Shown here one piece after another: positions 43,372 to 52,480 of a stretch of DNA of 64,000 bases. The notes beneath the pieces were generated by a model, which was not told the DNA's origin, did not search any database, and saw only the letters and a program-made list of their open reading frames with translations. The DNA lies in assembly GCA_964612185.1 (NCBI GenBank), contig CAZTCR010000002.1, forward strand, positions 103,631 to 167,630. Reading direction: 5' to 3'. A program made the position numbers and the translations under genes. How positions within the stretch are numbered: the stretch's first letter is position 1; each line of letters opens with the position of its first letter. The stretch comes from UBA1447 sp964612185 (GTDB lineage: Bacteria; Bacillota; Clostridia; Oscillospirales; Acutalibacteraceae).

Positions 43372-43408
43372 AAAAAAACCGTGAGATAAGCTCGGCTTAC
43401 ATCACGGT
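43372..43408 (-). terminator. Terminator of the glycyl radical enzyme operon
   Basis: On the minus strand ACCGTGA (43402-43408) pairs with TCACGGT (43378-43384), with inner TAAGC/GCTTA pairs, followed by seven T. It lies directly behind the aminotransferase gene. Confidence 0.85.
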
Positions 43409-43431
43409 GTGAAAATGTCTGATAGGACAAA

Positions 43432-44748
43432 CTATCGCTGCGACTCGTACTGCCTCAACAGCTTAACAAACAGCTCGGGTACTTTCGTCATAATGTTGGG
43501 CGCTTCGACAAACGAGATGCGAAACTGTGTGCTTCCGGGGTTTTTTTCCCCAACAGGTATGTCGTAAAAACCCTTGAGCGGTGTAAACAAAAGTGTTGTC
43601 TGAACACCGGCGCATTCGACGGATCCTTTTTCAGCACAATACAGCACAAACTTGACGGAGTCAAAATCCGGTTTTACGACATTGCGCACATCAATAAGGG
43701 TGTATATTGCTGAATCGGGGCTTGAAACAATTAGCTGCGGTTCCTGCTCCAACAGCGCGTCATGTACATCAACAATCATCTTTTTATAATACTCGCGCAA
43801 ACCTGTGCACCAAGCGGCAAGGTCTTCCTTTGTTTCATGCGCGAGCGCGCCGAAAATATATTGGCCGATAACATTCGGGCATAGGCTGTTTGTATATTCG
43901 GCCGCGCAGCGGTTGCTGAATTCTTTATTGTCTGTTACCAGTGCGCCTGTCCGCAGCCCGCAAGCGTTCCAGACTTTTGAGGCCGTTTCGATACTGATCC
44001 TTCTGCCCTCAATTCCCGGTACATCAGCGTTGGAGATGCCCCATATGCTGACAAGGTCATTGCCGCCTGTGTAAAACAACTCACGGTATGCCTCATCACT
44101 AACCATCCATAGGTTATATTTGACACAAAGCTTGGCAATATCTTTGATTTGGCTATAATCAAACAACTGACCTGTCGGGTTGTCATAAGGGATAATAAGA
44201 ACCGCGCCGGGATTATACTGTTTGATCGTGTTCTCAATTTCTTCGGGAGAAGGCAAACTGAACTTTCCATTTTCGCTCAATGTGCGTTTTACCGTAACGG
44301 TTTTTCTGCCGACTCTTTTCGCAAATCCTAAATAATTGGTATAGGCAGGGTCAATGAGCAACAGCGGCTTTTCATCGCTGCCGGCAGGGCCGCAAACGCC
44401 CAGTATCATGATTTCCATTGCTGCCGAGCCACCATCCGTAATTTGAACCTGAAGGTGCGAAGTGTCAAAACCCTCGCAAGACAGGATATTTAAAAACGCG
44501 TCGCGGCACTCCTGAAGTCCTGCCGCTTTTGAATATTTTATCACACCATTTGCAAATGGGCTTTCCGGCGCACCGAGGTTAAAAAGCCTTTTCTGCATGG
44601 CAGGGTTTGTCGGCAATGGGACATTACCCTGTCCGACATTGATGACCGCTTCGGGCTTTGATTCACGCTCATCATACTTCATTTGAGCGAGTCTTACGCC
44701 AGATGGAGTTTTTGCTTCAAAATATGCTGACATTACCGGGTCATTCAT
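43432..44748 (-). CDS. PLP-dependent aminotransferase, class I/II
   Basis: A fold-type I aminotransferase of 438 residues. Visible are the N-terminal INVGQGNVPLP pocket segment, DGGSAAMEIMI for cofactor binding, PYDNPTGQLFD with the conserved Asn, SDEAYRELFY with Asp and Tyr, and the PLP lysine in TASKVWNACGLRTG. The ATG at 44748 follows GGAGG by eight to nine bases; longer in-frame versions reach into the GH4 gene and have no ribosome site. It is the last gene of the glycyl radical enzyme operon, 68 bases after GH4, and it is followed by a terminator. Amino donor and acceptor are unknown; a product of the upstream radical enzyme is possible. Confidence 0.85.
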   Translation of the reverse strand: MNDPVMSAYFEAKTPSGVRLAQMKYDERESKPEAVINVGQGNVPLPTNPAMQKRLFNLGAPESPFANGVIKYSKAAGLQECRDAFLNILSCEGFDTSHLQVQITDGGSAAMEIMILGVCGPAGSDEKPLLLIDPAYTNYLGFAKRVGRKTVTVKRTLSENGKFSLPSPEEIENTIKQYNPGAVLIIPYDNPTGQLFDYSQIKDIAKLCVKYNLWMVSDEAYRELFYTGGNDLVSIWGISNADVPGIEGRRISIETASKVWNACGLRTGALVTDNKEFSNRCAAEYTNSLCPNVIGQYIFGALAHETKEDLAAWCTGLREYYKKMIVDVHDALLEQEPQLIVSSPDSAIYTLIDVRNVVKPDFDSVKFVLYCAEKGSVECAGVQTTLLFTPLKGFYDIPVGEKNPGSTQFRISFVEAPNIMTKVPELFVKLLRQYESQR

Positions 44749-44816
44749 AAGATTTTCCTCCAAAATCGATGTTTTATCTTTCAAATACAAAGGATGTTGT
44801 TTTATCAGTTTGATGT

Positions 44817-46304
44817 TTATTTTGCCGAGGCTTCCGCGTTCGCGGTAGCCTTCGCTTTTTGTTGCGCGAGTTCCTCGATACTTTTTACATGCAGTCTTGC
44901 CGCACCTTTGTATCCTTCTTTGGTCGGCAGCAAGCTGCCGTTGGCAAAAAGTTCTTTGGCAGCGGCTATTGCTTTGGTATATTGCGGCAGCCATTCCTCC
45001 TGCGCAATGAGCATTTCATCCACCATCTGCCAGACTTCCGGCGGGTTACAAACCGCACCCGTGAGCGGGTCCATGAGCGCCGCCTGCTTGAGCAGCTTGA
45101 CATCACCGCGAACGGCTGCCTCAACCGCCAGGCGCTGTACCCAAACGCTTTGCGCGCACACCGCCGCGCAACCCAGCGGAAGGTCGCCGACCTGCGCAAC
45201 GGAAATGCCGTTGCCATCCACATAGCAGGGGACTTCAACAATACAGTCCTCGGCTAAATTAGTGATACAATTATTGTTAACCACATTAAAATGACCTCTG
45301 TAGTGTCTGCCGGTTTCCAATCCTTCGATAATATATGAACCGTGTTCTTCGCCCCGTTCACTGCCGTCAAATTTTTTCGCGGGAGCTTTGAGCCAATTCG
45401 GGAAATCGGTTTCAAACCAATTTCTGCCTTCCAGACAGACGCGAAGGTAACCGCCGGTTTCGCCGGAACTCCAGCTTTCCAAGTCAATCCAGTTTATAAT
45501 TTCATCCGGCCGCTTGCGGTACCAAGCAAGGTATTCGGACAGATGACCGTTGGATTCGGTAGAATAACAACCGAATCGTTTGAGCATGTCAATTCTGACC
45601 TTCTCCTTTTCACACAACCATTCATCCTGAAGATATGCGGCTAAAAGCTCATCGCTGTCAATGATTCTGCCATGGTGCTTGATTTGAATGTACCAGGTTT
45701 GGTGGTTGATGCCCGCGCATATAAAATCAAGTTCGTTGCGCGGAATTTTGAGAGCGTTGGCGATCTGCCTCTCTCCGCCCATAACGCCGTGGCAAAGCCC
45801 GATTGTCGGGATTTGCCCATATTTGTTTGCTGCCCAGGTCAGCATAGCATTGGGGTTGGAGTAGTTCAGAAATAATACATCCGGGCGGGAAACTTCCCGC
45901 ATATCTTTGCAGAATTCAAGAATCTGAGCGATCCCTCGTTGACCGTACATGATTCCGCCGATGCACAGCGTATCGCCGACGCACTGGTCAACACCATACT
46001 TAAGTGGGATTTCGATATCTGTTACAAACCCCTCGAGGCAGCCGATTCTGGCGCAGCAAATGACATATTTGGCATCAGCAAGCGCTTCGCGCCGGTCAAG
46101 GGTGGCATGAATTTGACAGTTAACCCCGTTTTCGTCCATATCCCTTTGGCATAATTGTGTTACCATGTTCAAATTTTGCTCGTTGATATCCATAAACCAA
46201 AAGTCAATTTCACCCTTGAACTCGGGAACACTCATGATGTCGGTTACCAATTTGCGTGTGAACCCGATAGAGCCCGCACCGATAAATGCAACTTTGAATT
46301 TCAT
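44817..46304 (-). CDS. GH4 family alpha-glycosidase
   Basis: An NAD- and Mn-dependent glycosidase of 495 residues that cleaves by oxidation at C3 rather than by direct hydrolysis. The dinucleotide fold starts KVAFIGAGSIGFTRKL. The metal site is formed by the Cys and His in LCHGVMGG (about 171-178) and the His in GINHQTWY (about 199-206); YSNPNAML is also conserved. The end is a low-complexity Ala/Lys tail (QQKAKATANAEASAK). The family covers alpha-glucosidase, alpha-galactosidase and alpha-galacturonidase activities; MelA- or LplD-like fits best. Cytoplasmic. Six bases behind GH51 in the operon. Confidence 0.9.
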   Translation of the reverse strand: MKFKVAFIGAGSIGFTRKLVTDIMSVPEFKGEIDFWFMDINEQNLNMVTQLCQRDMDENGVNCQIHATLDRREALADAKYVICCARIGCLEGFVTDIEIPLKYGVDQCVGDTLCIGGIMYGQRGIAQILEFCKDMREVSRPDVLFLNYSNPNAMLTWAANKYGQIPTIGLCHGVMGGERQIANALKIPRNELDFICAGINHQTWYIQIKHHGRIIDSDELLAAYLQDEWLCEKEKVRIDMLKRFGCYSTESNGHLSEYLAWYRKRPDEIINWIDLESWSSGETGGYLRVCLEGRNWFETDFPNWLKAPAKKFDGSERGEEHGSYIIEGLETGRHYRGHFNVVNNNCITNLAEDCIVEVPCYVDGNGISVAQVGDLPLGCAAVCAQSVWVQRLAVEAAVRGDVKLLKQAALMDPLTGAVCNPPEVWQMVDEMLIAQEEWLPQYTKAIAAAKELFANGSLLPTKEGYKGAARLHVKSIEELAQQKAKATANAEASAK

Positions 46305-46310
46305 ACAATA

Positions 46311-47822
46311 TTACACTCCTTTTAATCTGATGACATTCCACGATAAAGGCCGAAGCGTGACTTTTAAGTGACCGTTTTCAAACGGGGGCAGGGGTGCTTG
46401 CACAGGGACGACTGGGCAATGAAGCCTTCTATTAATCTCAGTAAGGTCATATCCTGCCATTACACTGTTTTCGAACGGTTTGAATCCCTCAAAGTCAGCT
46501 AACTTCACATCAAGCTCAATTGTTTCATTAAAGTCGCGGTTAACGGCAAAAATTGTCAGTTCGTCGTTTTCTTCATTGAAAACGCTTATCGAATCAATAT
46601 CCGGCACATCAGTATAATCAATCGTGTCATGTTTTGATGTTTCAATGACCGGCAAAAGCGCTGTGCCGCGGCCGTAATTAGAAACTTGCATCAGCGGGTA
46701 AAAGATTGTTTGTGCCCACGCACCGCCCCCGTCATCGGTCATAATGGGCGCGATCACATTCACCAGCTGCGCCATACAGGCTGCTTTAACTCTGTCAGCG
46801 TGGCGAAGTATGGAAATCAGCATTAGCCCGACAACAAGCGCATCCGCGAAGTTGTAAACATCTTCCAGGATGTGAGGTGCTTTTGACCATTTATCAAATT
46901 CCGCGCCATTGGAATGATACCATACATTCCACTCATCAAGTGATAAATTTACGATATGTTTCGAGTGCTTCTTACCCTTGATATAATCGCAAATGCAAAC
47001 AACGGTCTTTATATAGTCATCAAGCTCGACCGAACGCGCAAGAAAATTTTTACACTGCGCGGTTTGGTCACCTTCGCCTTTAACCCCAAAATATTGATGA
47101 AGCGAAATGTAATCTACCTTTTCGTAAGCGAGGTCAAGCGTTGTCGCCTCCCATTCACCGAAGGTGGATGTTCTGCTGCTGGATGAACCGCAAAGAACCA
47201 ACTCGATTGATTTGTCTGTCCATTTCATCACTTTGGCCGTCTCGGTCGCTATTCTGCCGTATTCATATGCGGTTTTTGCGCCGATTTGCCAGGAACCATC
47301 CATTTCGTTACCCAAACACCAAAGCTTAACATTGTGCGGCTGCTCAAATCCATGTGAACGCCTCAAATCACTCCAATAAGTTCCACTGGGGTGGTTGCAG
47401 TATTCGACAAGGTTTTTTGCCTCTTCGGGACCTTTTAACCCAAGGTTGACAGCAAGCATCGGTTCTGTGTTCGCTGCTCTGCACCATTTGATAAATTCAT
47501 TGGTGCCAAACTCATTCGTTTCTGTACTTTCCCAGGCTAATTCAAGGCGTTTGGGGCGTTGTGTTAAGGGTCCGACGCCATCAAGCCAGTCATAGCCCGA
47601 GACAAAATTGCCGCCCGGGTATCGAACGATGGGCATATTCAGTTTTTTGATAAGCGACAGCACATCGGTTCGAAACCCGTTATCATCCGCGGCAGGGTGT
47701 CCGGGTTCATAAATTCCACCGTAAACAGCCCGGCCCAAGTGCTCAATAAACGAGCCGTACAATCGCTTATCGACCTCTCCGATGATGAATTCCCGCGCGA
47801 GTGTCATTTTGGCCATCTTCAT
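46311..47822 (-). CDS. abfA: GH51 alpha-N-arabinofuranosidase
   Basis: An intracellular retaining arabinofuranosidase of 503 residues that releases L-arabinose from oligosaccharides. The acid/base glutamate is in CLGNEMDGSWQ (about 173), the nucleophile glutamate in SLDEWNVWYH (about 298), and the N-terminus has SFIEHLGRAVYGGIYEPGHP and VRYPGGNFVSGYDW. A C-terminal beta domain closes the chain. AGGAG stands nine to ten bases before the ATG at 47822. It lies between a sugar kinase and a GH4 gene. No arabinose isomerase or ribulokinase is present in the window, so arabinose itself may be handled elsewhere. Confidence 0.93.
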   Translation of the reverse strand: MKMAKMTLAREFIIGEVDKRLYGSFIEHLGRAVYGGIYEPGHPAADDNGFRTDVLSLIKKLNMPIVRYPGGNFVSGYDWLDGVGPLTQRPKRLELAWESTETNEFGTNEFIKWCRAANTEPMLAVNLGLKGPEEAKNLVEYCNHPSGTYWSDLRRSHGFEQPHNVKLWCLGNEMDGSWQIGAKTAYEYGRIATETAKVMKWTDKSIELVLCGSSSSRTSTFGEWEATTLDLAYEKVDYISLHQYFGVKGEGDQTAQCKNFLARSVELDDYIKTVVCICDYIKGKKHSKHIVNLSLDEWNVWYHSNGAEFDKWSKAPHILEDVYNFADALVVGLMLISILRHADRVKAACMAQLVNVIAPIMTDDGGGAWAQTIFYPLMQVSNYGRGTALLPVIETSKHDTIDYTDVPDIDSISVFNEENDELTIFAVNRDFNETIELDVKLADFEGFKPFENSVMAGYDLTEINRRLHCPVVPVQAPLPPFENGHLKVTLRPLSWNVIRLKGV

Positions 47823-47853
47823 TCAATCATACTCCTTCCGAGCTTGATGGTTA

Positions 47854-49206
47854 TTATAAATATCGAATCAGTTTTTGTGCGGAAAATATGCTGTCTTCAA
47901 AGCCTGCAGCTGTAAGCGCAAATAACGCGGCGCCAAAAGCAGCTTCCTCGCTGTGCGCCGGTATAATCAGTTTCATTTCAAACTGTTCGGAAAACAGTTT
48001 TTGCAGTGCTTTGTTTTTTCGCAAACCGTTGCCGGAACCGATAAGCACTTTATGCGTCTGCGGTCCTGCAGATTTATACATTTCTTGCAATTCCTCCACT
48101 ATTCCGCCCAGTACGCCCCATATCAAATGCTGCGGAGTAAAATTAGATAGACCGATATTTGAGATACGGCCTCTTTCCTCCGGATTGTTACGCGTGCCGC
48201 CAAAGCGGGTGGATACAATTAATGGATTATCGGCTTGCGGTGAGTCTAAAAGATAATCGTCTATTGCGGGATAGACTGTGCTGATTTGGTTGCCTGTAAC
48301 GAAAGTTGCGGTATCTCTCAAAAACTTCTCAAGCAAGGCAAAGGCCCTTCCGCCGCAGAGCGAAGAGCCGACGCACAAATATTTATTGTCATAACAGGGG
48401 CGGATTTCCATGCCTTTTGCATCGGTTGGGTTATCGGTTAAAAATGAAATTTGGCTGCCGGTGCCAATATTAACCAACACACAGTTTTCCATATCGCAGA
48501 CAGACCCGAGAAAACTTGCCTGATTATCCCCGATAGCAACGGATACCGGGATCTGATTATTATATGTGCCGGCAATGGCAAAGCCCTTTACTGTTTGCGG
48601 GAAAACATCGGCATCAAGACCCGCGTTAACAATTGCTTGAGTATCAAACAACAAAGAGTCCAACCTGAACAGACCGATACTGGCGGCATCGGAGGTGTGA
48701 ACCAATGGTTCTTTTTTATCGCAAAGCTTCATTGCCACATAATCATGTATGGTGCAGATTTTCGAAGTTCCCTGCGGTACTTTGCCGGTTTGGCTATGGT
48801 AATAGTAAGTAGTGCCGCCAAATCCGGTTGCCATCCGGTAACCTGTGATATCTGTCAGGTGTTCCGAGTAGCTCTGTTTTTCATCAAAAGGCTGATTTCC
48901 ACTTTCGTCCTGCCAAAAATACAACGGGCTTAATGCGTTTCCAAACCGGTCAAGGTATAATATGCCGTGCATTTGTCCCGTTATGCCGATGCAGGCAATC
49001 GGAGAAAAGGTCTTGACAAGCTCCGCAATAATTGTCGCGCATTTGTCCAAAATGCGTGCGGGACTTTGAATTCTTTCGAAATCAAAAGTCCCGTCAAGCC
49101 CTGCATCATTGTCAAATGTAACTGTTTTCAAAACTTCGCATGTTATGGTATCGAGGACAATCGCGCAAATTGTCGTTGTGCCGATGTCGAGACCTATTGT
49201 TTTCAT
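47854..49206 (-). CDS. FGGY family carbohydrate kinase, sedoheptulokinase-like
   Basis: A sugar kinase of 450 residues. The N-terminal ATPase fold has GLDIGTTTICAIVLD, the sugar-site motif GITGQMHGILYLD (about 95-107), and the FGGY signature region near the C-terminus as GGIVEELQEMY followed by GSGNGLRKNKALQ. The MHG version of the sugar motif is shared by xylulokinases and sedoheptulokinases. AAGGAG precedes the ATG. It begins 11 bases after the glycyl radical enzyme gene, so it may phosphorylate the substrate or product of that enzyme. The sugar cannot be read from the sequence. Confidence 0.82.
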   Translation of the reverse strand: MKTIGLDIGTTTICAIVLDTITCEVLKTVTFDNDAGLDGTFDFERIQSPARILDKCATIIAELVKTFSPIACIGITGQMHGILYLDRFGNALSPLYFWQDESGNQPFDEKQSYSEHLTDITGYRMATGFGGTTYYYHSQTGKVPQGTSKICTIHDYVAMKLCDKKEPLVHTSDAASIGLFRLDSLLFDTQAIVNAGLDADVFPQTVKGFAIAGTYNNQIPVSVAIGDNQASFLGSVCDMENCVLVNIGTGSQISFLTDNPTDAKGMEIRPCYDNKYLCVGSSLCGGRAFALLEKFLRDTATFVTGNQISTVYPAIDDYLLDSPQADNPLIVSTRFGGTRNNPEERGRISNIGLSNFTPQHLIWGVLGGIVEELQEMYKSAGPQTHKVLIGSGNGLRKNKALQKLFSEQFEMKLIIPAHSEEAAFGAALFALTAAGFEDSIFSAQKLIRYL

Positions 49207-49217
49207 CGGTGTACTCC

Positions 49218-51587
49218 TTACAATGTTGTTGACTCCAGGTCAAGTCGCTTGATAATATCCTGCTGAATTGCCGATGAGAGATCCAGAAAATTCACGAAAG
49301 TTCCGTGAATGCGCATAATATAAACACCGGTAGGGGCGTACTTATGCGGATCTGCCAGCACTTTGCGCAGCGTTTCCGGTGTCGTGACATTTACATACAA
49401 GTAGAACGGACAATCCGCCTTAGCTTTTTCATTAAAGAAAAGCGGCGTGATGACTCTTTTGGCAAATTCTTCGCCTTTGCCTTCAAAGTCCTCGGCTTTA
49501 AAGAATTTTGGGTCAATTCCAAAATGGGACGCATAACCGCCGCAGAATTTTTGAAACGGCAATTTCATGTTCGATAACATACGGAATCCCATGCCCGAGC
49601 CTGCCTCGCCAAACAAAGGATCCACACCGTAATTGATTTGCTCACGCGCTTTTCTCCCATCCGGTGTTGCACCAACCCAATAGCCATACAGCAGATGTGT
49701 GGACGGGCTGCTCCAATCCGGTCTGAAAGGATTGCCGAGATAATTTTTTTGGGCTGCAATAATATCGGATACTTGAGCTGCAATGTCTGCGGCTTCTTTG
49801 TCTACTGTGGCGTCATTGTTTCCGAATTTCGGGCAGGCCAGTAAGTATTGGCGCAGGTCTTCATCTTCGATAAAATTGTTCCGAAGCGCCGCTATCAGCC
49901 GGTCGGCATCCTCCGGTCGGTCCATGACAAGCCTGTCAATGGCGATGATAGAATCCGCGACAACGGAAAGACCGTGAATCAGGCAGCCACTTCCGTTGTA
50001 TTTTGTGCCTTGTTTTCTGGGATCCCTTAAATCAATACCGGTATACGCGCCGCCCATGAAAGCCGAAAGAAAAGGTACCGGCAAGTTGGACAGTGCAACA
50101 GACGCGCCGTTCGCAGCCTGAACCATTTTTTCGGCAAAGTGCTCCACATTTCTAATAAATTCGGTACGGATGTTTTTCAGGAGCATGAGTGCATCGGTTT
50201 CCGCTGTAACGGTATCGATTTTCTGACCGGTAACGGTTGAAAGCCCGTTGTTTAATGTAAGTTCTAAAATTTTTGGCAGATTAAACCAACTGTTGGTTGT
50301 ATTGGCATTATCTTTCCCCATAATCAACGGTTCCTGGCACCCTGCAACGGAATAATCTTCCAGATCAACCTCGTCAACTCCTGTGCGGCGTAACACTTCA
50401 AACATAGAATCATCGTTAAACAAGGACGGTGTCAGACAACCGGGGGTAAAGAAAAAACGACCCATCTCACGATACAACGATGCCGGTGTGTTTTTATGCA
50501 GTTTGATGGATAGAATCGGCTGCGGTAGATTCATCTCATAATAAGCATCCATGATTGCGTAAGTCGTTGTACTGGTTAAGTCTTCGCCGGTGCTTGATTT
50601 ACCGCCTAAAAGGATGTTTTGCGAAATAGCCCAGCTTCTGTCACCAACATTGTAAAAAGTTAGGAAGTGCTTAAAGAGAGCTGCCGCCGTTTCTCTGCTC
50701 TCACCGCTCATTTGGCGGTATGGCTCAAAAATTCTGTCGGCATTGCCGACGGAAAAAGCAAACGGGTTTGGTGCCTGCTCAAGGCACATAACCTGCCAAA
50801 GCAGCATGTATGACTGCATGGCTTCATAAAGGGTGGAAGCGCCTTTTGCGGGGACTTTACGAAGGGTATATTCCATCAGTTCCAATTCAGCATCACGCTC
50901 GCCGCGGGCGTCAATCCTTGCCTCCGCGACAATATCCGCATACCGCTCGGCAAGGCGTACGACACCGTCGAGTGTTAACTCGATGGACCGGAAAACATTC
51001 TTTTTATCATCATCACCCTCGTCAAGCATGCGGGAGTGAACTTCGTCCCTTATGGCATCTACGCCGTATTTCAGAGCGGGACGAAAATCAGGGATTAAAT
51101 GACCGGTAACCTGTTCAATGAAAAAGGCGACTTCTGCAGTGTAGTCGGTATAGTTCGCATATACCGCGGAAAGGGATTTTACATATTCGCTCTGTCTGGT
51201 GTAATCGCGCAATGCGGTGATTCTCTCCCGGGTGAACTCATCGTTCGGCTCTATGTCATTAAAAACGGCAGTCGGGTCGCAGTAACCGCTGAATGTTTCA
51301 ACCTCGAAAGCAGGGTTTATCAACGCATAACTCCGTGCGAACGCATCCCTTTGTGTTCCGGCAAAAATTGAGTTCTCGCTGATGGTTAGCGGCAAATCAT
51401 CGATGATGGCCCTCAACTCGAGCGCCGCGACAACTTCTTTATGCTGACCAAATGAGCTTTTTGAAGCCTTTACAGCAGCTTCTCTGGCAAGAAACCACCC
51501 GTCCAAACGCTTTAAGCTGCGTTCCTCCCGGAACAATAATTTTGCCATCTCGGATATTTTAACGGAATTCAAGATCGGGTTAAGCAT
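49218..51587 (-). CDS. Glycyl radical enzyme, dehydratase-type active site, uncharacterised subgroup
   Basis: A 789-residue member of the pyruvate formate-lyase superfamily; anaerobic and oxygen-sensitive when active. The thiyl cysteine lies in AGCQEPL (Cys417), with a glutamate two residues later (Glu419); this Cys-x-Glu pair is seen in glycerol, propanediol and hydroxyproline dehydratases and in choline lyase, whereas true formate-lyases have two adjacent cysteines. The radical glycine is Gly762 in MRIHGTFVNF, which differs from the usual RVxGYS/F loop. LSIKLHKNTP and ISQNILLGGKSSTGED are family core elements. AGGAGG precedes the ATG. Its activase is 29 bases upstream, and sugar kinase, GH51 and GH4 genes follow. 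I infer a C-O bond cleavage on a sugar or polyol derivative. Confidence 0.88.
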   Translation of the reverse strand: MLNPILNSVKISEMAKLLFREERSLKRLDGWFLAREAAVKASKSSFGQHKEVVAALELRAIIDDLPLTISENSIFAGTQRDAFARSYALINPAFEVETFSGYCDPTAVFNDIEPNDEFTRERITALRDYTRQSEYVKSLSAVYANYTDYTAEVAFFIEQVTGHLIPDFRPALKYGVDAIRDEVHSRMLDEGDDDKKNVFRSIELTLDGVVRLAERYADIVAEARIDARGERDAELELMEYTLRKVPAKGASTLYEAMQSYMLLWQVMCLEQAPNPFAFSVGNADRIFEPYRQMSGESRETAAALFKHFLTFYNVGDRSWAISQNILLGGKSSTGEDLTSTTTYAIMDAYYEMNLPQPILSIKLHKNTPASLYREMGRFFFTPGCLTPSLFNDDSMFEVLRRTGVDEVDLEDYSVAGCQEPLIMGKDNANTTNSWFNLPKILELTLNNGLSTVTGQKIDTVTAETDALMLLKNIRTEFIRNVEHFAEKMVQAANGASVALSNLPVPFLSAFMGGAYTGIDLRDPRKQGTKYNGSGCLIHGLSVVADSIIAIDRLVMDRPEDADRLIAALRNNFIEDEDLRQYLLACPKFGNNDATVDKEAADIAAQVSDIIAAQKNYLGNPFRPDWSSPSTHLLYGYWVGATPDGRKAREQINYGVDPLFGEAGSGMGFRMLSNMKLPFQKFCGGYASHFGIDPKFFKAEDFEGKGEEFAKRVITPLFFNEKAKADCPFYLYVNVTTPETLRKVLADPHKYAPTGVYIMRIHGTFVNFLDLSSAIQQDIIKRLDLESTTL

Positions 51588-51616
51588 CGGTAATCCTCCT
51601 GTTTAATAAATATATA

Positions 51617-52480
51617 CTATGTGCGGATTAGTTGTAACTTGTTCTTTAAGAAAACATTTTTAAATTTAGCGAAAGCCTCATCACTGACAACTGCATTTTG
51701 CACTGTGTATTTCATGCCGCACTGCGCCCATTTATCTTTGCCATATTCATGATACCGGAGCAGCTCGAATGAGCAGTTATTAAAATCCATAGACAGGAAC
51801 AACGCTGCGAATTTTTCAGCGTCCTTTTCGGACGCGTTAAATCCGTTGATGAGCGGTATCCTAATGAGTAGCTGAGAACGCTTCTTTGCGGCGGCGGCAA
51901 TGTTCTTCAGTATTGTCTCATTTCCGATACCGGTTGCGGAAAGATGGGCGCTGTTGTCATAGTGCTTGCAATCAATAATCATCCAATCAATCAATTCGAA
52001 TAGTTCAGGCAAGTCGATGTGGCTTCCGTTTGTCTCCAATGCGGTGTGTATACCAAGCCTTTTTAAGCGGGTGAGTAGCTCCTTGAGCGCATCAAATTGA
52101 ACCGTTGGTTCACCGCCGGTGAATGTGACGCCTCCGCCATCGAAAAACATCGGCGTACTGCTCTCGATTTCGTCTACGACAGCGTCTATATCCATTTCCG
52201 TATAACTCATGCGGAGTTTGCTTCCGGCATACTTTGTACAAGGCTTTTCGGAACAAGCGGCACATTGAGTTCTGTTTACTTGCCCGTTTTTTACAGCGCC
52301 AAAAGGACAAAATCTTTCATCGGGGTTCCCGCTGACAAGCAGTGTGCCTTCTTCCGGCATACTTTCGGGTGTTGAGCACCACGGGCAACGCATATTGCAA
52401 CCCTGTAGATGATAAACCAGCCGGTTGCCGGGACCGTCCTGTGAAAAATTAAAGCCTTTAAATAATACCTTTATAACCAT
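51617..52480 (-). CDS. Glycyl radical enzyme activating protein (radical SAM)
   Basis: A 287-residue activase that generates the glycyl radical on the enzyme encoded next. The [4Fe-4S]-SAM motif CxxxCxxC is Cys28, Cys32 and Cys35 (GCNMRCPWC). The SAM-binding FTGGEPTVQ follows near 118-126. An insert of about 45 residues has only four cysteines (58, 73, 76, 81: FCPFG, QCAACSEKPC), enough for one auxiliary cluster, whereas many dehydratase activases carry eight. The start overlaps the flavin reductase-rubredoxin stop by 10 bases and lacks a close ribosome site, so translational coupling is likely. Its product is specific to the adjacent enzyme by gene position. Confidence 0.92.
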   Translation of the reverse strand: MVIKVLFKGFNFSQDGPGNRLVYHLQGCNMRCPWCSTPESMPEEGTLLVSGNPDERFCPFGAVKNGQVNRTQCAACSEKPCTKYAGSKLRMSYTEMDIDAVVDEIESSTPMFFDGGGVTFTGGEPTVQFDALKELLTRLKRLGIHTALETNGSHIDLPELFELIDWMIIDCKHYDNSAHLSATGIGNETILKNIAAAAKKRSQLLIRIPLINGFNASEKDAEKFAALFLSMDFNNCSFELLRYHEYGKDKWAQCGMKYTVQNAVVSDEAFAKFKNVFLKNKLQLIRT

